Source of the DNA: Flavisolibacter sp.
GTDB taxonomy: Bacteria > Bacteroidota > Bacteroidia > Chitinophagales > Chitinophagaceae
Length of the DNA: 8,232 bases
Assembly: GCA_017745135.1 (NCBI GenBank)
Contig: JAGIAB010000126.1
Coordinates: 1-8,232, forward strand
Direction: 5' to 3'
Under the pieces are notes generated by a model, which saw only the letters and a program-made list of their open reading frames with translations, was not told where the DNA came from and searched no databases. A program made the translations under genes and the position numbers. Shown piece after piece: positions 1 through 5,810 of this stretch. Numbering within the stretch: the first letter of the stretch is position 1; the number at the start of each line of letters is the position of its first letter.

Positions 1-501
1 GGGTTTGTGATACTCGCCACTTAACATCAGCCAAAACATACCAGGACCGTATTTGTCGGTCACTTCAAGCAGCACAATTGATATTAAGGTCATCAGGCCC
101 ATATCAATCATAAAACTGACAAATGTGTTGGTATAAACCAGCTTTGTAGAGAAGCTGTGAAAATAAGTGTGAAGGTCCTTTGTGTAGTGAATAAAGAAAT
201 AGATCATCAACAGCACAAAGCCAATCACAAAAAACAACAGGAAAGTGATCACCAGCTTAACTACGATAGCAAACCATGCCGGGTGATGCGAAAAAGCAGG
301 TTTCAAATAAAAGATTAGTATAGCGGTAATTAAAAAACCAATGATACCGAATGCGAAAGCAAATTGATAAATAGAAACGTGTATTCCCAAATCGTTACCC
401 GGACGAATAAGATTAAAAAAGAAAACGATGCTGAACAACACCCAGATGAGGGAAATCACCACTAAAGTTCGTAACCTGTATAGAAATAATTTTCGTGGCA
501 T
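1..501 (-). CDS. N-terminal membrane region of a putative adenylate/guanylate cyclase-domain protein (partial)
   Basis: An open frame runs from an ATG at 501 to the window edge without a stop, giving 167 residues; the C-terminal part lies outside. Seen: four strongly hydrophobic segments at about residues 11-31, 44-66, 76-104 and 122-146, followed by a short juxtamembrane stretch with the motif TDKYGPGMFWLMLSGEYHKP at the very edge. From memory, Bacteroidota proteins with a four-helix membrane anchor followed by a class III nucleotide cyclase domain carry a similar 'KYGPG...L.G.Y.KPREE' junction just before the catalytic domain. The cyclase assignment is therefore inferred from the anchor and junction, since no catalytic residue is in the window. 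It would act in the inner membrane with a cytoplasmic catalytic part making a cyclic nucleotide. It is divergent from the lipoprotein gene, with 109 bp between the starts. It could instead be another four-helix sensor. The coding call is firm, the product less so. Confidence 0.62.
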   Translation of the reverse strand, partial: MPRKLFLYRLRTLVVISLIWVLFSIVFFFNLIRPGNDLGIHVSIYQFAFAFGIIGFLITAILIFYLKPAFSHHPAWFAIVVKLVITFLLFFVIGFVLLMIYFFIHYTKDLHTYFHSFSTKLVYTNTFVSFMIDMGLMTLISIVLLEVTDKYGPGMFWLMLSGEYHKP

Positions 502-610
502 AAGGGTGTACAAAATATTTACAGGTGAATTTATTCAAATTTTTCTCCGCTCCTATAAATTGAGTTTTTCTTAACGCGGAAATCAAATTTTTTTGTCTGA
601 AATAAATTGC

Positions 611-1051
611 ATGAGACAATTTTTACCCGCATTACTTGGAATTGCCATTATAGTCAGTTCCTGTACAAAGCAACCGCCTGTGGCAGTGATTCCAGAAGCT
701 CCTGTAACAAAGAAAATCGATTTTGAGGTCTATACTCAAAAAGATTACAGTGATGCCTATTATGACAATGCATTGGCCGAAGTGCGTTTATCCATTGCCA
801 AAGCTAGCTATAAGAATGATAAAACCACTATCGTATGGGATACGACTTTCAACTTCAGGCAGTTTAAGCAGTACCCGCAAATGGCGCAAAAATATATGAT
901 CGAAAAAACAGTGGAACACTACGAGAACTCTGAAACGCTTCAGGTTTCCACAGTACTCATGTACAACTTTAATGGCCATCGTTCAATGGAAGCGAAAGGT
1001 GATCCGGTATTAGCGAATCAGAAATATAAACTGGCAACTGTTTCTTTCTAA
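611..1051 (+). CDS. small lipoprotein of unknown function
   Basis: This encodes 146 residues from the ATG at 611. An upstream in-frame TTG at 593 would add six polar residues ahead of the signal peptide, so 611 is preferred. Seen: a short basic N-terminus (MR), a hydrophobic core at residues 4-15, and a lipobox VSSC with the lipidated cysteine at residue 18, i.e. a type II signal peptide. After the cysteine comes a proline-rich linker (about 20-33), then a compact domain rich in Tyr, Lys and Glu with alternating hydrophobic residues that suggest beta strands. No known catalytic motif is visible. The residues after the cysteine (TKQPP) lack the acidic run known as a surface-export signal in some Bacteroidota lipoproteins, so a periplasm-facing outer-membrane location is the default inference. 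It converges on the fadN-like gene and their stop codons overlap. I do not recognise the family. Confidence 0.8.
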   Translation: MRQFLPALLGIAIIVSSCTKQPPVAVIPEAPVTKKIDFEVYTQKDYSDAYYDNALAEVRLSIAKASYKNDKTTIVWDTTFNFRQFKQYPQMAQKYMIEKTVEHYENSETLQVSTVLMYNFNGHRSMEAKGDPVLANQKYKLATVSF

Positions 1052-3429
1052 TTGCGAACAGGTTTGCCTCCTTTCAATACCGATTGAATTCTTTCCAAAG
1101 TCCTCTTTTCTCCACAAAGAGAAAGGAAGGCTTCTCTTTCCAGGTCCAGTAAATATTGCTCGCTTACTAAAGTAGGTTCACTCAAATCGCCACCACACAT
1201 AACATAGGCTAATTTTTTTGCCACGGTCACATCATGGTCGGTTGCATAATTAGCTCTCCACATTCCATGAATACCTGCATATAAAGCACCCAATGCACTA
1301 CGGCCAAGCACTTTTACATCCTTGCGTTGAACAGGGGTTACGTACCCACTGTCTGCTAATTCAATTACCGAACGCTTTGCCTCAGTTACTCTCCTGCTTT
1401 GATTCATCACCACTTCATCAAGACCTTTACGGTAAATACCCAGGCCAAATGCTTCATGGGCTGAAGTAGCCACTTTAGCCGTTGCTATTGTGAGAAATCT
1501 ATTTTTCAAAGTGATGGTTTCCGGCTCGTCTTCGTGCATTTCATCAGATGCCCTTACTACAAATTCTTTGGTGCCACCACCTCCGGGAATTAATCCAACA
1601 CCTAATTCTACTAATCCGGTATAAGTTTCCGCAGCAGCACAAATTTTATCGCTGTGTAAACTCAATTCGCATCCACCGCCCAATGCCAAACCATGCGGCG
1701 CAACCACTACCGGCACTGAAGAATACCTTGCCCGCATCATAGAGTTTTGAAACAACCGGATTGCCATATCCAGCTCATCATACTCCTGTTCAATAGCCAG
1801 CATAAAAATCAATCCAACATTGGCGCCTGCACTAAAGTTGGCACCTTCATTAGAGATCACCAGTCCTTTATGATTTTTTTCCGCTAATTCAACGGCTTTA
1901 TTGATTCCTGCCAGTACATCGCCGCCAATCGTGTTCATTTTACTATTCCATTGCAAGCCCAACACTTCATCACCAATATCATAAACAGTGGCAACACCGT
2001 TTTTCCAAACTATATTATCCTGGTAATTGCTTAGAATAATAAATTCATTGCTGCCCGGAACCGGTTTGTATGTTTTTGATTGCGGGTCGTAACAAAGTGT
2101 TTTACCATTTTCAATTTTATAGAAAGATTGATTCCCAGCAGCCAGCATATCATCCACCCATGAAGCAACCGGGTAGCCCGCCGCCTTCATAGCTTTCACC
2201 GTTCTATCCACCCCTAAAACATCCCAGCTTTCAAATGCACCAATTTCCCAGCCAAAACCAGCCATCATTGCATCATCAATTCTATACACTTCATCACTGA
2301 TCTCCGGAATCCGATGAGAAATATAAGAGAACAAACCATAATGAAAATGACGGAAGAACTCTCCCGCTTTGTCCCCGGCAGCCACCAGCATTTTCAATCT
2401 TTGTCTTAAATCGTCAATGGGTTTGGCCCCATCAACTGAAGCAAATTTTGGTTTCTGACGTGGCTTGTATTCCAGCATTTTTAGATCAAGTGTAAGAATT
2501 TCTTTTTCGCCGCCTGCACCTTTTGTTTTCTTAAAAAATCCTTGTCCTGTTTTATCACCGAGCCAATTATTTTCAACTACCTTATTTAACCATGCAGGAA
2601 TTTGAAACACTTCTCTTTGTTCATCATCCGGGCAATTATCATAAACGCCTTTCGCAACTTTTACCAAAGTATCAATACCAACAACATCTGCTGTTCTGAA
2701 GGTAGCCGATTTGGGGCGGCCAATGATGGGTCCTGTTAATGCATCCACTTCATCGATAGTCAATCCCATTTTTTCCACGAGTTGAAAGATTGCCATGATG
2801 CCAAAAACACCAATACGGTTGGCAATGAAGGCGGGTGTGTCTTTTGCAAAAACTGTTGTCTTGCCTAAATACAAATCGCCATAGTGCATCAGGAAGTCAA
2901 CAACGGCAGGGTCGGTATCTGGCGTAGGAATAATTTCCAGTAACCTTAAATAGCGAGGTGGATTAAAGAAATGCGTTCCGCAAAAATGTTTTTTGAAATC
3001 TTCACTTCTTCCCTCGCTGAGTAAATGAATAGGAATGCCTGAAGTGTTGGATGTGATAAGTGTACCAGGCTTACGAAACTGCTCTACCTTTTCATACAGC
3101 GAACGTTTGATATCGAGGCGCTCCACTACCACCTCAATAATCCAATCGCAATTGGCAATATCTTTTAAGTTATCATCAAAATTACCGGTAGTAATTTTTT
3201 TAATTACATCTTTCGTATAAATCGGTGAAGGATTGCTTTTAACAGCAGCCTGCAAGGAATCATTTACAATTTTATTTCGCAATGCTTTATTGTCGGCTGC
3301 TTTGGCTTCGTTAGGAACAATGTCCAACAACAATACCTGAACTCCAATACCCGCAAAATGACAAGCGATCCTTGAACCCATAACCCCGCTTCCTAAAACT
3401 GCAACTTTTTTGATGATTCTTTTGTTCAT
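1048..3429 (-). CDS. fadN: 3-hydroxyacyl-CoA dehydrogenase / enoyl-CoA hydratase fusion (FadN-type)
   Basis: This bifunctional beta-oxidation enzyme of 793 residues hydrates trans-2-enoyl-CoA and oxidises L-3-hydroxyacyl-CoA with NAD+, in the cytoplasm. Domain order is dehydrogenase first, hydratase last, as in Bacillus FadN and opposite to E. coli FadB/FadJ; the length matches FadN (about 790). Seen in the dehydrogenase: NAD-binding GSGVMG at 13-18 with the ribose-contacting Asp36 after the second strand, the substrate loop SNTSG at 127-131, and catalytic His153 in THFFNP paired with Glu165. The C-terminal dehydrogenase fold covers about 197-300 and is repeated near 355-430. In the crotonase part: oxyanion-hole segment FSAGAN at 532-537, GGGCEL with Glu588, and Glu608 in VELGVGLIPGGGGT, so both catalytic glutamates are present. 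The start is the ATG at 3429. No thiolase or acyl-CoA dehydrogenase gene follows downstream, where the convergent lipoprotein gene lies. Some family members are annotated FadB/FadJ-like. Confidence 0.93.
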   Translation of the reverse strand: MNKRIIKKVAVLGSGVMGSRIACHFAGIGVQVLLLDIVPNEAKAADNKALRNKIVNDSLQAAVKSNPSPIYTKDVIKKITTGNFDDNLKDIANCDWIIEVVVERLDIKRSLYEKVEQFRKPGTLITSNTSGIPIHLLSEGRSEDFKKHFCGTHFFNPPRYLRLLEIIPTPDTDPAVVDFLMHYGDLYLGKTTVFAKDTPAFIANRIGVFGIMAIFQLVEKMGLTIDEVDALTGPIIGRPKSATFRTADVVGIDTLVKVAKGVYDNCPDDEQREVFQIPAWLNKVVENNWLGDKTGQGFFKKTKGAGGEKEILTLDLKMLEYKPRQKPKFASVDGAKPIDDLRQRLKMLVAAGDKAGEFFRHFHYGLFSYISHRIPEISDEVYRIDDAMMAGFGWEIGAFESWDVLGVDRTVKAMKAAGYPVASWVDDMLAAGNQSFYKIENGKTLCYDPQSKTYKPVPGSNEFIILSNYQDNIVWKNGVATVYDIGDEVLGLQWNSKMNTIGGDVLAGINKAVELAEKNHKGLVISNEGANFSAGANVGLIFMLAIEQEYDELDMAIRLFQNSMMRARYSSVPVVVAPHGLALGGGCELSLHSDKICAAAETYTGLVELGVGLIPGGGGTKEFVVRASDEMHEDEPETITLKNRFLTIATAKVATSAHEAFGLGIYRKGLDEVVMNQSRRVTEAKRSVIELADSGYVTPVQRKDVKVLGRSALGALYAGIHGMWRANYATDHDVTVAKKLAYVMCGGDLSEPTLVSEQYLLDLEREAFLSLCGEKRTLERIQSVLKGGKPVRN

Positions 3430-3432
3430 AAA

Positions 3433-3456
3433 AAATAGTTAGTTATGCAACTATTT
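3433..3456. promoter_or_regulatory. perfect inverted repeat just upstream of the fadN-type gene (candidate operator)
   Basis: AAATAGTT (3433-3440) and AACTATTT (3449-3456) are perfect 8-bp inverted arms around an 8-bp spacer, ending 3 bp before the start codon at 3429. A weak -10-like GAATTTTG on the minus strand (3473-3466) lies just upstream, so the arms would sit at or just after the transcription start, a usual position for a repressor site. TetR- and MarR-type repressors commonly control beta-oxidation genes, but no regulator gene is in the window. The operator role is inference. A short mRNA hairpin affecting translation start is the alternative. Confidence 0.4.
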
Positions 3457-3493
3457 GTGAAGATACAAAATTCTCTGTCTGTCTGAAGAGGAT

Positions 3494-3507
3494 CCGATAG
3501 CTATCGG
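3494..3507. repeat. 14-bp perfect palindrome CCGATAGCTATCGG
   Basis: This is a perfect palindrome with a central AGCT and no spacer, flanked by ATC and GAT-like bases. I recall this kind of GATAGCTATC palindrome being common between genes in Bacteroidota, but that is memory and not shown here. It lies about 65 bp upstream of the fadN-type start, so it could also be a binding site for a dimeric regulator. Confidence 0.4.
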
Positions 3508-3557
3508 GATAGGTCGAAGAGATTTCTATTTATTCTATTGTTCTTTAAAGAAATGAG

Positions 3558-3578
3558 GTCGGAAGTCGGAAGTCAGAA
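3558..3578 (+). repeat. three tandem heptamers (GTCGGAA, GTCGGAA, GTCAGAA)
   Basis: There are three head-to-tail copies of a 7-bp unit; the third copy differs at one base. It lies in gene-free DNA. It shares the 7-bp period, but not the sequence, of the arrays flanking ftsZ. Confidence 0.65.
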
Positions 3579-3827
3579 GGTGCTGCTGTATTTAAGTGAG
3601 TTCTTAAAAATAAGAGGGATGATTATGTAGTCATCTTCATTACTACTTTCATCTTTCGTTCTGTCACTCACTCCTATGTTTGCAGAAGAAAGGATCTGTG
3701 AAAGACAAAGGAATCCATAATAGATTTGATTTTTAGAAGTGAAAAAGGGTGAGAGCGGTTCACTCACAAACAGCTTTAAAGCATGTTGGGTACAAGATAA
3801 GGCCTCACTCTTTTTATCTCTTCCGAG

Positions 3828-3857
3828 TTTGAACAGAATGTAAGGAATTCAGCTTTG
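3828..3857 (+). promoter_or_regulatory. Bacteroidota-type promoter candidate for the IS110 recombinase
   Basis: TTTG at 3828-3831, an 18-bp spacer and CAGCTTTG at 3850-3857 resemble the Bacteroidota primary sigma-factor consensus TTTG-N(17-23)-TAnnTTTG, with one mismatch in the -7 box. It would start transcription near 3862-3865 and leave a leader of about 70 bases before the ATG at 3936. A 9-bp tandem duplication (CAGAATATC twice, 3859-3876) overlaps the expected transcription start. Confidence 0.4.
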
Positions 3858-3935
3858 GCAGAATATCCAGAATATCCAATAGGGAGAAAAAACGGAAGAC
3901 TTCACTTTTTCATTTTTAAAAATCTAATTAAAGGG

Positions 3936-5000
3936 ATGAGAAAAATTTTAAAGCAGGTGGCGGGCATAGATGTGGCCCAAAAAGAATTGGTTGTTTGCCT
4001 TGGACGCATTTATGAGGATTGGACAATTGAATTGTATGCGCATAAAACTTTTGCCAATACCGCTAAAGGTTTTGAAGCCTTATTGGCTTGGGCAGGCAGG
4101 CACACCTCAACAGAAATCAGTTTAGGGTTTGTCATGGAAGCCACCGGTGTGTATCATCAAGGAGTGGCTTATTTTTTAGATGACCAGGGTTGCCAGGTAA
4201 GCATTGTTTTGCCCAATAAAATAAGCGCTTACTTTAAAAGTCTTGAAGTAAAAACGATTACGGATAAAACGGCCTCCCAAACCATTGCCCGTTTTGGATT
4301 GGAGAGAAAGTTGGAGAACTGGAAACCTCCGGCAGCCATATACAGGAAGCTCCGCCAACTTACCCGTGAGCGGGATCAGATCGTGCAGGAAAGAACCGTT
4401 GTCAAAAATCAGATGCATGCAGAGCTCTCAGAAGCCCTGCCGCATAAAAAAAGCATGGCAAGAATAAGGCAGCGTATTGCTTTGCTGGATAAGCAGGACA
4501 AAGAGGTACAGGCAGAACTGAAAGCGTTGATAAAAGAAGATAAGGACATGCAATCAGTAGTGATACTACTTTGCTCTCTTCCAGGGGTGGGACTGCTTAC
4601 CGCAGCTATTGTGCTTGCAGAAACCAATGGCTTTGAACTGATACGAAATAAAAGGCAACTGGCCAGCTATGCAGGTTTTGATGTAAAAGAGAAACAGTCC
4701 GGCACATCGGTAAAAGGCAAACCCCGTATATCAAAAAGAGGCAATAAATATTTACGTAAAACCATGCATTTGCCGGCACTGGCAGCGATAAGGCATGAGC
4801 AGCGTTTTAAAGCCATTTTTGCAAGGCTTATATCAAAACATGGTATCAAAATGAAAGCAGCAGTGGCTGTACAAAGAAAATTACTGGAGATGATGTTTAC
4901 ACTGGTATCTAAAAACACAAAGTATGATAAAGACTATTTGAACAACCCGAAAACAGAAACCAAACTTGAGTACAACTTGCACTTTGAATTAAAAAATTAG
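3936..5000 (+). CDS. IS110-family transposase (DEDD/serine recombinase)
   Basis: This recombinase of 354 residues cuts and joins DNA for the insertion sequence, guided in characterised relatives by an element-encoded RNA. Seen: an N-terminal RuvC-like domain with Asp12 in GIDVA, Glu68 in VMEATGVYH and Asp110 in TITDKTAS; a middle coiled-coil-like, charged region (about 135-205); and a C-terminal Transposase_20-type domain with LPGVGLLTA (215-223), the helix-hairpin-helix-like ASYAGF (243-248), and SGT with the likely catalytic Ser255 followed by ISKRGNKYLR (265-274). Odd: the family pattern DxxD needs an acidic residue at 113, but it is alanine, so the element may be inactive or belong to a divergent subgroup. 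The ATG at 3936 is chosen because the frame's earlier TTG at 3855 overlaps a promoter-like box and would add 27 atypical residues before the conserved start. Length is normal for the family, with no frameshift. Confidence 0.92.
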   Translation: MRKILKQVAGIDVAQKELVVCLGRIYEDWTIELYAHKTFANTAKGFEALLAWAGRHTSTEISLGFVMEATGVYHQGVAYFLDDQGCQVSIVLPNKISAYFKSLEVKTITDKTASQTIARFGLERKLENWKPPAAIYRKLRQLTRERDQIVQERTVVKNQMHAELSEALPHKKSMARIRQRIALLDKQDKEVQAELKALIKEDKDMQSVVILLCSLPGVGLLTAAIVLAETNGFELIRNKRQLASYAGFDVKEKQSGTSVKGKPRISKRGNKYLRKTMHLPALAAIRHEQRFKAIFARLISKHGIKMKAAVAVQRKLLEMMFTLVSKNTKYDKDYLNNPKTETKLEYNLHFELKN

Positions 5001-5048
5001 AGAGCAACATTAGGCGTTGCCCTCTAAACAGGCTGGCTTATAGCCGCC
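4997..5048 (+). ncRNA. two consecutive hairpins at the 3' end of the IS110 recombinase gene
   Basis: Hairpin 1: TTAGAG (4997-5002) pairs with CTCTAA (5022-5027), then after one A/C mismatch GCAAC (5004-5008) pairs with GTTGC (5016-5020), with a 7-base loop; the stop codon lies in the stem. Hairpin 2: GGCT (5035-5038) pairs with AGCC (5042-5045), extended by GGC (5031-5033) with GCC (5046-5048) around one bulge. No T-run follows, so neither looks like a plus-strand terminator. They could belong to the structured non-coding end or guide RNA of the element. The structure is seen; the role is inference. Confidence 0.35.
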
Positions 5049-5079
5049 TAAAAAACAAAATTAAAAAATCAAATTGATA

Positions 5080-5327
5080 TGGTTTCTAACACAGAATCTT
5101 GTACGTTCGGTAATTCTATTCATCATTTTGCAGGTGTCATTACTAAATGCTAATTGTCCTTAATGGTAGAATCAGATGGTTCGTTACCTCACCATGACAA
5201 GCAGGAGAACTACAAAACATTAAAAGCCCAACCTTTGAAGTGGTTTAGCAAACAGTACACACTCTTGCTTGTCCTGGTGAGGTAACGAACCATCTGTGCG
5301 TTGTGCTGTAAGGAATATTAGAAACCA
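5080..5327. repeat. inverted 10-mers enclosing the large palindrome
   Basis: TGGTTTCTAA (5080-5089) and its exact reverse complement TTAGAAACCA (5318-5327) bracket a 248-bp interval that contains the palindrome at 5173-5296. The similarity stops after 10 bp, and no target-site duplication is visible in the flanks. It may mark the ends of a small non-autonomous element, or may be coincidence. Confidence 0.3.
5173..5296. repeat. 124-bp near-perfect palindrome (35-bp inverted arms)
   Basis: The left arm 5173-5207 (starting CAGATGGTTCGTTACCTC) and right arm 5262-5296 (ending GAGGTAACGAACCATCTG) are inverted copies matching at 33 of 35 positions; the outer 22 bp match perfectly. The 54-bp centre (5208-5261) shows no strong pairing. 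No ORF, T-run or target duplication is associated. It would form a very stable cruciform or RNA hairpin. Candidates are a MITE-like element, a folded non-coding RNA, or a structural recombination site. Confidence 0.85.
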
Positions 5328-5362
5328 GTAAGAGATTTGTCATCTAACGAGTATGTATTTAT

Positions 5363-5495
5363 AGCTCCGCAGGTGCGAAATGTTAATAGAGGGTTGCACG
5401 GATAATGTTTCTCCAAGCTCCGTAGTAGCGAAACATTGGTAGAAGAAAGAATCCACCATATGAATTGCGGCTCCGTAGGAGCCGAACATTTACGA
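5363..5495 (+). repeat. three degenerate direct repeats at an exact 53-bp period
   Basis: Copies of an approximately 28-bp unit, consensus near AGCTCCGTAGnAGCGAAAC followed by an ATT-rich tail, begin at 5363, 5416 and 5469. Copies 1 and 2 match at 21 of 28 bases, and copies 2 and 3 at 18 of the first 22. The 25-bp intervals between copies are unrelated to each other. Copy 3 contains a perfect hairpin, GGCTCC-GTA-GGAGCC (5469-5483), which is imperfect in the other two. I recall GCTCCGTAGGAGC-type intergenic repeats from Bacteroidota genomes, but have no name for the family. No cas gene is present. Confidence 0.7.
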
Positions 5496-5568
5496 CCGGT
5501 GAATAAGTGAATTATTGATATCAGTAGGAATCCTTGTACAAGCAAGGGCTGTGTGCTGCTTTCTTCTA

Positions 5569-5585
5569 TCCCGCTTTGAGCGGGA
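5569..5585. repeat. small hairpin repeat TCCCGCT-TTG-AGCGGGA
   Basis: A perfect 7-bp stem with a 3-base loop is followed by a purine-rich tract with GAGGG/GAGGG-like units up to about 5602. There is no T-run, so it is not an obvious terminator. It resembles the other short hairpin repeats of this interval in having a perfect short stem and a 3-base loop. Confidence 0.5.
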
Positions 5586-5766
5586 GAGAGGGAGTTAGAG
5601 GGTAAGGTTGTACTACGAATTGAATGAATAGTAGTGAACGTCGAATATGACCATAGTAGTTTTGAACGTAAAAGTGTGCGACGCAAGAGAAGATGATAGC
5701 AGCAATGCGGTTTGGCTCATAAAAATCACAACCATACCAGACATTTTTTGTAATCAAATGAATATT

Positions 5767-5806
5767 CTTTGTTTCACTGTTCTTCTTCTTTGTTTCATCG
5801 TTCTTC
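5767..5806 (+). repeat. two copies of a 19-bp pyrimidine-rich repeat, 21-bp period
   Basis: CTTTGTTTCACTGTTCTTC (5767-5785) and CTTTGTTTCATCGTTCTTC (5788-5806) match at 17 of 19 bases. The period of 21 is three times seven, in keeping with the heptamer arrays nearby. Confidence 0.6.
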
Positions 5807-5810
5807 ACCT

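Larger units (their letters stand above)
3430..3827. other. gene-free interval between the fadN-type gene and the IS110 recombinase
   Basis: No convincing gene was found on either strand. It holds the candidate operator at 3433-3456, a 14-bp palindrome at 3494-3507, a three-copy heptamer repeat at 3558-3578 and a small 5-bp-stem hairpin at 3749-3767. The left end of the IS110 element probably falls somewhere in its right half, but no boundary or target-site repeat could be recognised. A 64-codon frame on the minus strand (3573-3767) has no recognisable protein features. Confidence 0.5.
3828..5048 (+). mobile_element. IS110-family insertion sequence (ends not determined)
   Basis: The element is identified by its recombinase gene (3936-5000). 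The span given is the minimal stretch from the candidate promoter to the second 3' hairpin. IS110 elements usually lack clear terminal inverted repeats and make little or no target duplication, and none could be seen here, so the true ends may lie further out, perhaps up to about 3770 on the left and 5170 on the right. Members encode a guide ('bridge') RNA in a non-coding end. Confidence 0.6.

Noticed and set aside
593..610. TTG start for the lipoprotein
   Set aside because: It would put six polar residues before an otherwise standard signal peptide that begins at the ATG at 611.
502..610. Divergent promoters between the cyclase-like and lipoprotein genes
   Set aside because: Only AT-rich, partial matches to TAnnTTTG without a properly spaced TTG were found on either strand, too weak to place a site.
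413..619. 68-codon minus-strand frame overlapping the cyclase-like gene start
   Set aside because: It overlaps, in another frame, the clearly coding transmembrane N-terminus and has a low-complexity translation.
3573..3767. 64-codon minus-strand frame upstream of the IS element
   Set aside because: It has no recognisable features and overlaps the heptamer repeat and probable IS flank.
3855..3935. Upstream TTG start for the IS110 recombinase
   Set aside because: It overlaps the promoter-like -7 box and adds 27 residues unlike the family, whose proteins begin just before the GIDVA strand.
4997..5027. Rho-independent terminator for the IS110 recombinase
   Set aside because: The stem is followed by ACAGGCTGG rather than a T-run, so it does not fit an intrinsic terminator.
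5363..5495. CRISPR array
   Set aside because: Repeats are only about 75-80% identical, there are only three copies, intervals are 25 bp, and no cas genes are nearby.
5318..5686. 122-codon minus-strand frame
   Set aside because: It reads straight through the 53-bp-period repeats and the CCCGCT hairpin; the translation has no domain character and the frame is explained by repeats.
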